Shown: positions 1 through 10,550, counted from the first letter of the stretch. The stretch is DNA of 64,000 bases from Streptomyces sedi (GCF_006335015.1 NZ_VDGT01000024.1:41605-105604), one strand, 5' to 3'. Notes: a model not told the origin generated them from the sequence alone. Program-made: numbers and translations.

Positions 1-722
1 TGGAGCTGGCGGAGTCGGCGGGGGTGAGTCAGCCCTCGGTGACCAGGTTCGCCGTGGCGCTGGGCTTCGACGGCTACCCGGGGCTGCGCCGGCGGCTGCG
101 CGAGGCGCTGCGCGCCGGGGAGCGCGCGCCCGCGGATGAACGAGGCGAGCTGAACGTCTACCAGCAGGCGGTGCTGGCCGAGGCGGCGCGGCTGCGCGCG
201 TTGGCGGCCGAGCTGGGCGACCCGGAACGGCTGGAGCGGGCCGGCCGGCTGCTGGCGGCCTCCCGGCCGCTGCCGGTGCTGGGGCTGCGGGCGGCGGCGG
301 CCGAGGCGCGGGGGTTCGCGTACTTCGCGGCCAAGGTGCATCCGGACGTGCGGCTGCTGGACGAGGGCGGCTCCCATCTGGCCGACCGCGTCGAACAGGC
401 GGCGGACGCGGGGGCGCGCGCCCTGTTGTGCTTCGCGCTGCCGCGCTACCCGCGGGAGTTGCCGGCGGCGCTGGCGGTGGCCAGAAGGCTGGGGCTGTCC
501 GTGGTCACCGTGGCGGACAGCCCGCTGACCCCGGTCGCCGAGCCCGCCGACCAGCTCTTCGTCGCGCCGGTGAGCACGGCGCTCTCGTTCGACACGGCGT
601 GCGCCCCGCTGCTGCTGGGGCGCGCGTTGCTGGAGGCGATGTGCGACGCGCTGCCCGACGCCCAGGCCAGGCTGGAACGTTTCGACGAACGGGCCGCCGA
701 GCGGGGCGTCTTCCTCGACTAG
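1..722 (+). CDS. RpiR/MurR-family transcriptional regulator (5' end outside window)
   Basis: The reading frame is open to the first base, so the N-terminus lies upstream. The first visible residues (ELAESAGVSQPSVTRF) are the recognition part of an RpiR-type helix-turn-helix. After a linker comes a SIS-like alpha/beta domain (about residues 70-210 of the visible part) with the usual LL-CFALPRYPREL and VTVADSPLTPV strands. SIS domains of this family sense phosphosugars or related anions. The gene sits beside the hut genes and stops 54 bp before the convergent decarboxylase gene. It is therefore a reasonable candidate for the local hut regulator, and an AT-rich inverted repeat lies at the hutU promoter. 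The link to hut is inference; the family call is firm. Confidence 0.85.
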   Translation, partial: ELAESAGVSQPSVTRFAVALGFDGYPGLRRRLREALRAGERAPADERGELNVYQQAVLAEAARLRALAAELGDPERLERAGRLLAASRPLPVLGLRAAAAEARGFAYFAAKVHPDVRLLDEGGSHLADRVEQAADAGARALLCFALPRYPRELPAALAVARRLGLSVVTVADSPLTPVAEPADQLFVAPVSTALSFDTACAPLLLGRALLEAMCDALPDAQARLERFDERAAERGVFLD

Positions 723-776
723 GGCTCCTGCCATTCGGTGCCGTGGGGCGGGCGGGGCCGGGGCCCGGCGGGGCCG

Positions 777-2084
777 TCACAGGGAGCCGCCCGCCTCCTC
801 GACCAGCTCGGCCAGGGTCTGCGCCCGTCGCAGCGGGGTGAGCACCGCCGGGCCCCGGCCGTCGACCGAGTAGCCGTAGACGGCGGGGCGCGGGAGCGCG
901 TTGTAGCCGAAGGGCGTGGAGAAGTAGTACGCGCCGGTGTCGAGCAGCGCCACCAGGTCGTCGGGGCGGAGCCTGGGCAGCGGCCGGTCGATCGCGACCA
1001 GGTCGCCCGCGAAGCAGCAGGGGCCGGCGACGTCCTGGTTGACCGGGGGCTCCGTGCTGGGCTCGCCGGTCGGGCCGTAGGCGGCGACCCGCAGCGGCCA
1101 GGACGCGGGGGCGAAGACGGTCCTGGTCGCGACCTGGGCGCCGGCGTGGGTGACGGCGATCGGCCGGCCGCCCGACTCCTTGGTGTACTCGACGCGGGCC
1201 ACCACCGTTCCCGCCTTCGCCAGCAGCGACCTGCCGAACTCGGTGACCAGGCCGTACCGCCCGTCGAAGAGGCCGGGCACGGTCTCGGCGAGCAGCCGCG
1301 CGTACGCGGCGAAGCTGGGCGTGACCTCGTCGGAGGCGAAGTTCACCGGCAGGCCGCCGCCGATGTCCAGGGTCACCACCTGCCGGCGGCCGGCCGTCGC
1401 GTTGATCTCCTCGGCCAGTTCGTAGGTCTCCCGCACGCCCTCAGCCATCCGTTCCAGGGCGATCCCCTGGGAGCCGACATGGCAGTGCAGCCGCGTCAGC
1501 CAGGGGCGCTCCAGGAAGGCGCGCACCACCCAGTCGCGCGCCCCCGGGTCGCGGAGCGCGACGCCGAACTTGCTGGTCGCGGTCGCGGTGCTCATCGCGT
1601 CGATGGTGCCGCCACCCAGCTGGGGGTTGACGCGCAGTCCGATCGGGCCGTGTCCGGGGTGGTCGGGGAGCAGGGCGTCGAGCCGGGCCAGTTCCTGGGG
1701 GTTGTCGGCGTTGCAGGCGACGCCGAGCGTGAGGGCGCGGCGCAGCTCGGCGCCGGTCTTGGCGGGGGAGTCCAGCACGATCCGCTCGGGCGCGAGCCCG
1801 GCCGCCTCCGCGAGCGCCAGCTCGCCGGGGCTGGCCACCTCGCTGCCGATGCCGAACCCGTCCAGCAGCCGCAGCACCGGCACCAGCGTGGCGGCCTTCA
1901 CCGCGAACGTGTGCAGCACCGGTTGGCCGGGCGCGGTGACCGCGTCGAAGGCAGCATGGAGAGCGGAGGCCGACTCCTGGACGCCGCGCAGGTCGAGCAG
2001 GGCGGCCAGTGGCTGGTCGTCGGTGAGGAGGCCGTGGGTGAGCAGCGCGCGCACGGCCTGGTCGCGTCGGGTCGGGAGCACCAT
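777..2084 (-). CDS. PLP-dependent decarboxylase, fold-type III (diaminopimelate/ornithine decarboxylase superfamily)
   Basis: A 435-residue protein with the alanine-racemase-like barrel of group IV decarboxylases. The PLP lysine is in HTFAVKAA near residue 55, the phosphate-binding region is HCHVGSQG followed by DIGGGLPVNF, and the C-terminal beta domain ends with GAYYFSTPFGYNALPRP. In true diaminopimelate decarboxylases the partner-subunit loop reads CESGD or similar. Here it reads GPCCFAGD, with no acidic residue before the glycine. The substrate may therefore not be meso-diaminopimelate, and a housekeeping lysA role should not be assumed. The start chosen is ATG at 2084, since longer versions run into the divergent hut promoter region. 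It is transcribed away from hutU across a 172-bp shared control region. Confidence 0.8.
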   Translation of the reverse strand: MVLPTRRDQAVRALLTHGLLTDDQPLAALLDLRGVQESASALHAAFDAVTAPGQPVLHTFAVKAATLVPVLRLLDGFGIGSEVASPGELALAEAAGLAPERIVLDSPAKTGAELRRALTLGVACNADNPQELARLDALLPDHPGHGPIGLRVNPQLGGGTIDAMSTATATSKFGVALRDPGARDWVVRAFLERPWLTRLHCHVGSQGIALERMAEGVRETYELAEEINATAGRRQVVTLDIGGGLPVNFASDEVTPSFAAYARLLAETVPGLFDGRYGLVTEFGRSLLAKAGTVVARVEYTKESGGRPIAVTHAGAQVATRTVFAPASWPLRVAAYGPTGEPSTEPPVNQDVAGPCCFAGDLVAIDRPLPRLRPDDLVALLDTGAYYFSTPFGYNALPRPAVYGYSVDGRGPAVLTPLRRAQTLAELVEEAGGSL

Positions 2085-2191
2085 GCGTCCACCCAAGCAC
2101 GGCCGCCGCCCCGCGTGCGGGCCCGGTCCCCGGGAAGGCGCGGGGGGTCCGGGCGGGTCCGAGGCGGTCCGGGGGGAGGAACGGAGCACTG

Positions 2192-2219
2192 TTGAGTCAA
2201 AGTATTCAGCGTCTAGAGT
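2192..2219 (+). promoter_or_regulatory. Sigma70-like promoter of the hut operon
   Basis: TTGAGT (2192-2197), a 16-bp spacer and TAGAGT (2214-2219) make a good housekeeping-type promoter pointing at hutU. The predicted start of transcription is near 2226, about 30 bases before the hutU ATG at 2257. The AT content stands out from the GC-rich surroundings. Confidence 0.65.
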
Positions 2220-2230
2220 GAGTGAATATT
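2201..2230. promoter_or_regulatory. Candidate operator: inverted repeat across the hut promoter
   Basis: TATTCA (2203-2208) and TGAATA (2223-2228) form an inverted repeat whose half-sites are 20 bp apart, that is, on the same face of the helix. One more outer position extends it with a single mismatch. The left arm lies between the -35 and -10 and the right arm covers the predicted start site, which is what a repressor site should look like. The likely ligand is the RpiR-type regulator at 1-722, but that is inferred from position only. Confidence 0.5.
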
Positions 2231-2256
2231 CCGCCCACATCGGGGAGGCAGGCGCC

Positions 2257-4000
<1,744 letters not shown>

Positions 4001-4008
<8 letters not shown>

Positions 4009-5248
4009 GACGGCGGCGCCGGCGGTCGAACCGGGCGGCGGCGCCACGTCGTTCGCCGCCATGTGGGAGCAGCTGGCCCCCGTGGGCCGTGACCCGCGCA
4101 CCGGCGGCTACCGCCGCCACGCCTGGACCCCGGCCGACGCGGAGCTGCGCGCGTGGTTCCGCGAGCAGGCCCTCGGGCGCGGGCTCACCCACGAGGTGGA
4201 CCGCAACGGCAACCAGTGGGCGTGGCTGGGCGATCCGGCCGCGGGCGACGCCGTCGTCACCGGCTCCCATCTGGACTCGGTGCCGGACGGCGGCGCGTTC
4301 GACGGGCCGCTCGGCGTGGTCTCGGCCTTCGCCGCGCTGGACGAGCTGCGGGCCAGGGGGCGCACGGGCAGCCGCCCGCTGGGCGTGGTCGCCTTCTCCG
4401 ACGAGGAGGGCGCCCGCTTCGGGGTGGCCTGCGTCGGCTCCCGGCTGGCGGTGGGCGCGCTGGAACCGGAACGCGCCAGGGCGCTGACCGACGCCGACGG
4501 CGTCACCCTCGCCGACGCGATGCGGCGGGCCGGCCACGACCCGGAGGGGATCGGGCCCGACCCGGAACGGCTCGCCCGCGTCGGGGTCTTCGTCGAGCTC
4601 CACGTCGAACAGGGGCGTGCCCTGGCCGAACTGGGGCGGCCGGTGGGCGTCGGCTCGCTGATCTGGCCGCACGGCCGCTGGCGCTTCGACTTCACCGGCG
4701 AGGCCAACCACGCCGGCACCACCCGGCTGGCGGACCGCAGGGACCCGATGCTGACCTTCGCCCACACCGTGCTCGCCGCCCGCAAGCGGGCCAGGCTGGC
4801 GGAGGCGCTCGCCACCTTCGGCAAGGTCACCGTCGAACCGGGCGGCGTCAACGCCGTCCCCGGCCGGGTCACCGGCTGGCTCGACGCCCGCGCCCCCGAC
4901 GGGGAGACGCTGGACCGGCTGGTCACCGCGGTCGAGGGCGGCGCCCGCGAGCGCGCGGCCAGGGACGGCGTCGAGCTCGCCGTGGTCCGCGAGTCCCACA
5001 CCGCCGCGCAGTGGTTCACCCCCGCCCTGCGCGACAGCCTGGCCGCCCGGCTGGACGACGCGCCCGTGCTGCCCACGGGCGCCGGCCACGACGCGGGCGT
5101 GCTCTCCGCCGTCCTGCCCACGGCGATGCTCTACGTGCGCAACCCGACGGGGATCTCCCACGCCCCGGCCGAACACGCCGACCCGCGCGACTGCCTGGCC
5201 GGAGTCGCCGCACTCGCCGAGGTACTGGAGGGGCTGGTATGTCGCTGA
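4001..5248 (+). CDS. M20-family amidohydrolase (allantoate amidohydrolase/N-carbamoyl-amino-acid hydrolase type)
   Basis: A 415-residue zinc-dependent amidohydrolase of the AllC/HyuC subfamily. Metal-binding motifs are SHLDSVPDGGAFDGPLGV and FSDEEGARFG, followed by ELHVEQG, the dimerisation-domain FTGEANHAGTTR, and the late metal histidine in RNPTGISHAPAEH. It overlaps hutU by 8 bp and hutF by 10 bp, so it is translationally embedded in the hut operon. HutF makes N-formyl-L-glutamate, and no HutG-type deformylase is nearby. This enzyme may therefore remove the formyl group (or a related C-N group) to give glutamate. Family annotation as allantoate amidohydrolase would miss that. The substrate is inference from context. 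Confidence 0.85.
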
Positions 5249-6591
5249 CCGCCCAGACGTACTGGACCGAACACGCCTGGCTCAACGGGACCGTCGAGCC
5301 GGGCGTGGTGATCGCCACCGCCGTCGACGGCTCCATCACCGAGGTGCGCCCCGGCGTCGACGAGCCCCCGATCGGCGCCGTCTCGCTGCGGGGCGTCACC
5401 GTCCCCGGGCTGGCCAACGCCCACAGCCACGCCTTCCACCGGGCACTGCGCTCCACCGCCCAGGTCGGCGGCGGCACCTTCTGGACCTGGCGCAACGCCA
5501 TGTACGAACTCTCCTCCCTGCTCGACCCGGACGGCTACTTCGCGCTGGCCCGCGCGGTCTACGCCGAGATGGCGCTGGCCGGCGTCACCTGCGTCGGCGA
5601 GTTCCACTATGTGCACCACCAGCCGGACGGCACGCCCTACGGCGACCCCAACGCGATGGCCGAGGCCCTGATCGCCGCCGCCGGCGAGGCCGGTATCCGC
5701 ATCACCCTCCTCGACACCTGCTATCTGTCCTCCGGCTTCGGCCGGCCGCCCGAACGCCCCCAGCGCCGCTTCTCCGACGGCACGGCCGACGCCTGGGCGG
5801 AGCGCGCCGACGCCCTGCGCGCCACCGACACCGCCCGGATCGGCGCCGCGATCCACTCCGTGCGGGCCGTGCCTGCCGAGGCGCTGAGCACGGTGGCCGA
5901 CTGGGCGGGCCGCCGCGGGGCGCCGCTCCACGTCCATCTCTCCGAGCAGCCGAGGGAGAACGAGGAGTGTCTGGCCGCCCACGGCGCCACCCCCGCCCGG
6001 CTGCTCGCGGACCACGGGGCGCTCACCCGGGACACCACCGCCGTGCACGCGACCCATCTGGAGCCGGGCGACCTCGCCCTGCTCGGCGGGGCCGGCACCG
6101 GAGCCTGCCTGTGCCCCACCACCGAACGCGACCTCGCCGACGGCATCGGCCCCGCCGTGCGGCTGCGGGACGCCGGCTGCCCGTTGAGCCTGGGCAGCGA
6201 CAGCCACGCGGTCATCGACCTCTTCGAGGAGGCCAGGGCCGTCGAGCTGGGGGAGCGGGTGCGCACCAGGGCCAGGGGCCACTTCACCGCCGACCAACTG
6301 CTGCGCACCGCCACCGAGAACGGCCACGCCGCGCTCGGCTGGCCCGAGGCCGGCCGGCTTGAGGTCGGCGCGCTCGCCGACTTCACCACCGTCTCCCTGG
6401 ACACGGTGCGGACCGCAGGGCCGCCGCCCCGGCTCGCCGTCGAGGCGGTGATCTTCGCCGCCACCGGCGCCGACGTGCGGCACACGGTGGTGGGCGGCCG
6501 GCACATCGTCCGCCACGGCAACCACCAGCTCGTGCCCGACCCGCCGCGCGCGCTGCGCCGAGCGGTCGAGGCGCTGCACGCCCGACGCTGA
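5239..6591 (+). CDS. hutF: Formimidoylglutamate deiminase
   Basis: A 450-residue amidohydrolase-superfamily enzyme that converts N-formimidoyl-L-glutamate to N-formyl-L-glutamate and ammonia. Visible landmarks are the metal site NAHSHAFHRAL (near residue 60), FHYVHHQPDGTPY, HVHLSEQPRENEEC, HATHL and GSDSHAVIDLFEEAR, all typical of HutF. ATG 5239 is preceded by GGAGGGG and overlaps the end of the M20 gene. The presence of HutF means this organism uses the two-step (deiminase then deformylase) route from formimidoylglutamate, not a one-step HutG formimidase. Confidence 0.93.
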   Translation: MSLTAQTYWTEHAWLNGTVEPGVVIATAVDGSITEVRPGVDEPPIGAVSLRGVTVPGLANAHSHAFHRALRSTAQVGGGTFWTWRNAMYELSSLLDPDGYFALARAVYAEMALAGVTCVGEFHYVHHQPDGTPYGDPNAMAEALIAAAGEAGIRITLLDTCYLSSGFGRPPERPQRRFSDGTADAWAERADALRATDTARIGAAIHSVRAVPAEALSTVADWAGRRGAPLHVHLSEQPRENEECLAAHGATPARLLADHGALTRDTTAVHATHLEPGDLALLGGAGTGACLCPTTERDLADGIGPAVRLRDAGCPLSLGSDSHAVIDLFEEARAVELGERVRTRARGHFTADQLLRTATENGHAALGWPEAGRLEVGALADFTTVSLDTVRTAGPPPRLAVEAVIFAATGADVRHTVVGGRHIVRHGNHQLVPDPPRALRRAVEALHARR

Positions 6592-6678
6592 CCGATCCGC
6601 CCCTCCGGCCGGCCGTTCGTCCCCGTCGCACCGACCGCCCACCGCCGCACCAGCACCCCCCACCGGGAGCCGCCCCCG

Positions 6679-7848
6679 ATGCCCAGTACCGCGCTCACCC
6701 ACATCAACACCCTGGTCACCAACGATCCCTCCCTCGGCACCGGACCCCTCGGCCGACTCCAGGACGCCACCCTCGTGATCGAGGGCGACCGCGTCGTCTG
6801 GATCGGTGCGTCCAGTAGAGCACCCGCCACTGACAGTCACATCGACGCGGCCGGTCGGAGCGTGATCCCGGGCTTCGTCGACTCCCACGCGCATCTGCTC
6901 TTCGCCGGGGACCGCACCGCCGAGTTCCACGCCCGGATGTCCGGCGAGCCCTACGCGGCGGGCGGCATCGCCACCACCGTCGACGCCACGCGCGCGGCGA
7001 CCGACGACGAACTGGCCGCCGGGCTGGCCCGTTTCCGCCGGGAGATGGCGCGGCAGGGCACCACCACGGTCGAGACCAAGTCCGGCTACGGCCTCACCGT
7101 GCGCGACGAGGCCAGGGCGCTGCGGATCGCCTCGGAGCAGCTCGACGAGGTGACCTATCTCGGCGCCCACATCGTCGCCCCCGAGTACCGGGACGACCCG
7201 GCCGGCTATGTCGACCTGGTGACCGGGCCGATGCTGGACGCCTGCGCGCCGCACGCCCGTTGGGTCGACGTCTTCTGCGAGCGCGGCGCCTTCGGCGCCG
7301 ACCAGGCGCGCGCGGTGCTGCTCGCCGGCCGCGCCAGGGGTTTGCGGCCCCGGGTCCACGCCAACCAGTTGGGCCACGGCCCCGGTGTCGCCCTCGCCGT
7401 GGAGCTGGGCGCGGCCTCAGCGGATCACTGCACCCATCTCACCGACGCGGACGTCGCGGCGCTCGCCGAAGGCGGCACCGTCGCGACGCTGCTGCCGGGC
7501 TGCGAGTTCTCCACCCGTTCGCCCTACCCCGACGCGCGCCGGCTGCTGGACGCCGGCGCGGTGGTCGCGCTCGCCACGGACTGCAACCCCGGTTCGTCCT
7601 TCACGAGTTCGATGCCGTTCTGCGTGGCCGTCGCCGTGCGGGAGATGGGGATGACGCCCGACGAGGCGCTCTGGTCGGCGACCGCCGGCGGGGCCGCCGC
7701 GCTGGAACGTTCCGATGTCGGCCGGATCGTGCCGGGCGGCCGGGCCGACCTGGCGCTGCTGGACGCGCCCGACCCGGTCCATCTCGCCTACCGGCCCGGG
7801 GTGCCGCTGGTCTCCGCCGTCTGGCGGGAGGGGGCGCGCGTCTCCTGA
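6679..7848 (+). CDS. hutI: Imidazolonepropionase
   Basis: Third step of histidine breakdown: opening of 4-imidazolone-5-propionate to N-formimidoyl-L-glutamate. The 389-residue protein has the amidohydrolase metal site VDSHAHLLFAGDR, then VETKSGYGL, RVHANQLGHG, SADHCTHL and the late aspartate region LATDCNPGSS. It follows hutF after 87 bp and has its own ribosome-binding site (GGGAG upstream of ATG 6679), so it is probably the last gene of the operon. Its last 61 bp overlap the convergent membrane-protein gene. Confidence 0.95.
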   Translation: MPSTALTHINTLVTNDPSLGTGPLGRLQDATLVIEGDRVVWIGASSRAPATDSHIDAAGRSVIPGFVDSHAHLLFAGDRTAEFHARMSGEPYAAGGIATTVDATRAATDDELAAGLARFRREMARQGTTTVETKSGYGLTVRDEARALRIASEQLDEVTYLGAHIVAPEYRDDPAGYVDLVTGPMLDACAPHARWVDVFCERGAFGADQARAVLLAGRARGLRPRVHANQLGHGPGVALAVELGAASADHCTHLTDADVAALAEGGTVATLLPGCEFSTRSPYPDARRLLDAGAVVALATDCNPGSSFTSSMPFCVAVAVREMGMTPDEALWSATAGGAAALERSDVGRIVPGGRADLALLDAPDPVHLAYRPGVPLVSAVWREGARVS

Positions 7849-8447
7849 CCCGCCGCCGCGCCCGGGAACGGGTCCGCCCCGCGCGGCGCGACGTCCGGCG
7901 CGGGCCGGGCCCGGCGGTTGTTCAGCCGGACACCGAGCAGCATCAGCGCCAGCCCCGCCCCCGTCACCCAGGGGCCGGCGAGCACCCGGCAGTCGGTCCA
8001 GTAACCCTCCCTGACACCCAGTCCGTTGAGCGACAACGCCAGCGCGGCGGTCGCGACGATGCCGAAGAGCGCGACACCCGTCGCGAACCGCACTATCGCG
8101 CGCCGGGGCGTGCGCACCGGGCGCGGCCACGCGGCGGCCAACGAGGCGAACGCCGCGCAGAGCGCCGTCGGCCAGCTCAGGTACTGGAGATATACGTGCG
8201 CGAAACCGCCCAACGCGGTGCCGCGCTCGGCCGAGGGAAGCAGCCGCGCCACCTCGTTCAGCGTCAACTCCATGCTGGCGCCGTCGAATTGGAGCGAGAT
8301 CCAGGTGGTGGTGGAGAAGCCGAAGACCAGGGTGACCAGTCCGACGAAGACGACCAGCAGGCCCGGCGGCTCGGGCGGCGCGCTCGACGGAGGGGCGAGC
8401 GTCGGATGTGCGGCATGTGGGGGTTGTGGAGGTGCGGGGGCGGCCAT
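7788..8447 (-). CDS. Small integral membrane protein of unknown function
   Basis: A 219-residue protein with a proline-rich cytoplasmic N-terminus (about 30 residues). Four hydrophobic segments follow, near residues 30-46 (LLVVFVGLVTLVFGF), 88-106, 118-138 and 152-172. A polar, probably disordered tail completes it. No catalytic motif is visible and I do not recognise a family. The last 20 codons are antisense to the end of hutI, so the exact C-terminus may be spurious. No good ribosome-binding site precedes ATG 8447. Confidence 0.55.
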   Translation of the reverse strand: MAAPAPPQPPHAAHPTLAPPSSAPPEPPGLLVVFVGLVTLVFGFSTTTWISLQFDGASMELTLNEVARLLPSAERGTALGGFAHVYLQYLSWPTALCAAFASLAAAWPRPVRTPRRAIVRFATGVALFGIVATAALALSLNGLGVREGYWTDCRVLAGPWVTGAGLALMLLGVRLNNRRARPAPDVAPRGADPFPGAAAGQETRAPSRQTAETSGTPGR

Positions 8448-8697
8448 GCCAAAAGCGTTGTCGATCGTGTGTCAGTTGTCCATATGGTCCTCGGCCGTTC
8501 CCGATCGGCCCGACGAGCTTCACAGGAGTCACCGACGGGGCGCGCTCCGGGCGCACGAGCGGGGGCGTGTGAAGATATGCCACGCAACACTTGACGGAGC
8601 GTAGCTATGGTCGCTCTCGGTGAAACCGGGCAGAATGCCAGGGGTTGGGGCACCATCCCGCTGGGCGCGGCGCTGAGCGGCGCTGGGCGCCGCCGCT

Positions 8698-9399
8698 TCA
8701 GCGGTCGGCGGCGTCCGCCGTGGCCGCCGAAGCGGTCGGCTCCGCCCAGCCGACGGCCTTGCGGTACAGCTCGGTGTGGAGCGCCGTGCCGGCGGCCAAC
8801 AGCCGCGGGCGCAGGGCGGGTTCGCCGAGTTGGGCGCGGAAGGCGAAGGCCACGGAGACCTCGTGCTCGGGCCGGTGCACGACCTCGATCCGGTCGCCCG
8901 CCCGGATCGTGCCGGGCCTCAGCACCCGGAAGTAGGCCCCGGGCAGGGCGGCGCCGGCAAAGCGTTTGACCCAGCCGCGCTGACCGAGCCAGTCGGCGAA
9001 GGTCGAGCAGGGGATGCGCGGCGAGGTGGCCTCCAGCAGCAGCTCGCCGCCCACCCGCCATCGTTCGCCGATCCTGACGTCGTTGACGTCGATGCCCTCG
9101 GTGGTCAGGTTCTCGCCGAAGACGCCGTTGTGCAGCGGCCGGCCCAGCTCCTCCGACCAGCGGTCGAGGTCCTCGCGGGCGTAGGCGTAGACGGCCTGGT
9201 CGTCGCCGCCGTGGTGGCGCAGGTCGGCGACGGTGTCGCCGGCGAGGCCGCTGCCGCCGGTGCCCTTGGGGCCCGGCGCCTCGACCGCGACCCCGCCCTC
9301 GGTCGGCCGCTTGTCGATGCCGGTCAGCCCGCCGGGATTGTCGGTCCTGGCGACGGCGGCGCCGCTTCCGGTGTTGACGCTCAGCAGGTGGGGAGGCAT
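8698..9399 (-). CDS. MOSC-domain protein (YiiM-like)
   Basis: A 233-residue protein built almost entirely of a MOSC beta-barrel. Landmarks are VYAYAREDLDRW, GVFGENLTTEGID, the conserved cysteine in SPRIPCSTFADWL and GAYFRVLRPGTI. MOSC proteins handle molybdenum cofactor or sulfur; the YiiM type confers tolerance to N-hydroxylated base analogues. It lies 70 bp downstream of the oxidoreductase gene in the same direction. ATG 9399 also has a -10-like TAGGGT six bases upstream, so it may be transcribed separately as a leaderless message. Confidence 0.85.
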   Translation of the reverse strand: MPPHLLSVNTGSGAAVARTDNPGGLTGIDKRPTEGGVAVEAPGPKGTGGSGLAGDTVADLRHHGGDDQAVYAYAREDLDRWSEELGRPLHNGVFGENLTTEGIDVNDVRIGERWRVGGELLLEATSPRIPCSTFADWLGQRGWVKRFAGAALPGAYFRVLRPGTIRAGDRIEVVHRPEHEVSVAFAFRAQLGEPALRPRLLAAGTALHTELYRKAVGWAEPTASAATADAADR

Positions 9400-9405
9400 G
9401 TCGGC

Positions 9406-9411
9406 ACCCTA
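9406..9411 (-). promoter_or_regulatory. -10 element for leaderless transcription of the MOSC gene
   Basis: On the minus strand TAGGGT lies six bases before the ATG at 9399, so transcription should start at or next to the start codon. No Shine-Dalgarno sequence fits in that gap. Confidence 0.4.
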
Positions 9412-9469
9412 GCCGGGGCGCTCCGCGGCGCGCACCGGCGTTTCCCTGGCGCCGCCGGCGTGGGGTGGC

Positions 9470-10411
9470 TCAGCAGGTCACGTCCAGCACCGCCTTGCCG
9501 TTCACGGTGCCCTTGTCGAGCGCCGCCGTCGCCTCCGTCAGCCGCGTCCAGTCGCCGCGCCAGCCGACGCTCGCCTCCAGCCCGCCTTCGGCGAGCAGCC
9601 GCGCCATCCAGCTCAGGTCCGCCCCCAGCCCCACGCTGTCGTCGAGCAGATAGAACGAGGTGATCGACCGGTCGTGCCCCAGCGGCCCGTCGAAGGCCCC
9701 CGGCGGGAAGCTCTCGCCGCGCCGGGCCGTGTGCCCCAGCGCGACCAGCACCCCGCCGGGCGCCAACACCCGGTAGCCGGCGACGAGATGGTCGCCGCCC
9801 ACCATGTCGAGCACCCCGTGCACCGGGGCCCCGGCGAGCGCGTCGACGCCCTGGGCGCCCCACACCACCTCGTCCGCGCCGAGCCCCCTGAGCAGCGCCT
9901 CCTTGCCCGGGTCGGTGGTGCTGGCGATCACGTGCGCCCCGCCGCGCGCCGCCAGCTGCACCGCGAACCGGCCGACGCCGCTGCCGCCGCCGAGGACCAG
10001 CACCCGGCGCCCGAGGATCGGCCCGAGTCGGCGCAGTCCGCGCAGCGCCGAGCCGGCCGCCACCGGCAGGGCGCTCGCCGCGCCCGGGTCCAGCCCCTCG
10101 GGCAGGACGCCCAGCATGTCGGTCCGCACGGCGCGCAGTTCGGCCCACGCGCCCTCCAGGGCGAGCGTCACCACCGGCGTGCCGGCCGGCGGACCCGAAC
10201 CGTCGGCCGCGGCCCGCAGCACGACTCCGGCCGCGTCCGAGCCGAGCACCGCGCCCGGTCGGCTGGCGGGCAGACCGTGGACCACCTCGCCGTGGTTGAG
10301 GGAGAAGGCCGCCACCCGGACCAGCGCCTGGTCGGGCGCCGGCTCCGGGTCGGCGACCTCGGTGAGGGTCAGGTGCCCCACGGCTTCGGGGTCGGTCGTC
10401 CAGGCGCGCAT
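9470..10411 (-). CDS. Zinc-binding-dehydrogenase-like NAD(P)H oxidoreductase (MDR superfamily)
   Basis: A 313-residue medium-chain dehydrogenase/reductase. The N-terminal GroES-like domain (ALVRVAAFSLNHGEV, LGSDAAGVV) is followed by a Rossmann domain with LVLGGGSGVGRFAVQLAA. Catalytic-zinc ligands of alcohol dehydrogenases are absent, which places it with the quinone oxidoreductase/crotonyl-CoA reductase type. It is divergent from a TetR regulator with a repeat-rich 150-bp gap, so it is the probable target of that regulator. The substrate is unknown. Confidence 0.85.
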   Translation of the reverse strand: MRAWTTDPEAVGHLTLTEVADPEPAPDQALVRVAAFSLNHGEVVHGLPASRPGAVLGSDAAGVVLRAAADGSGPPAGTPVVTLALEGAWAELRAVRTDMLGVLPEGLDPGAASALPVAAGSALRGLRRLGPILGRRVLVLGGGSGVGRFAVQLAARGGAHVIASTTDPGKEALLRGLGADEVVWGAQGVDALAGAPVHGVLDMVGGDHLVAGYRVLAPGGVLVALGHTARRGESFPPGAFDGPLGHDRSITSFYLLDDSVGLGADLSWMARLLAEGGLEASVGWRGDWTRLTEATAALDKGTVNGKAVLDVTC

Positions 10412-10476
10412 CGCAAGCTCCGTTCGTCGGGGGGCAGCGAGTGCCCGCGGTGGCGCTCGCCCCGGCGACGAGCATA

Positions 10477-10510
10477 ACGCCGGTCACCGGCAAAAGGCAG
10501 TCACCGGCGT
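10477..10510. promoter_or_regulatory. Candidate TetR operator between the oxidoreductase and TetR genes
   Basis: ACGCCGGT (10477-10484) and ACCGGCGT (10503-10510) are inverted copies. A dyad GCCGGT-C-ACCGGC (10479-10491) and a direct repeat GTCACCGGC (10483-10491 and 10500-10508) overlap them. The cluster is midway in the divergent gap, as expected for control of both genes. Confidence 0.4.
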
Positions 10511-10550
10511 ACTCTGGCGCCCGGCGCGGGCCGGCCGGCACCCGGCTCGA

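Noticed and set aside
8607..8969. 120-residue plus-strand ORF overlapping the MOSC gene start region
   Set aside because: Its composition is Arg/Gly/Pro-rich as expected of an antisense shadow, and it lies over the conserved MOSC coding sequence.
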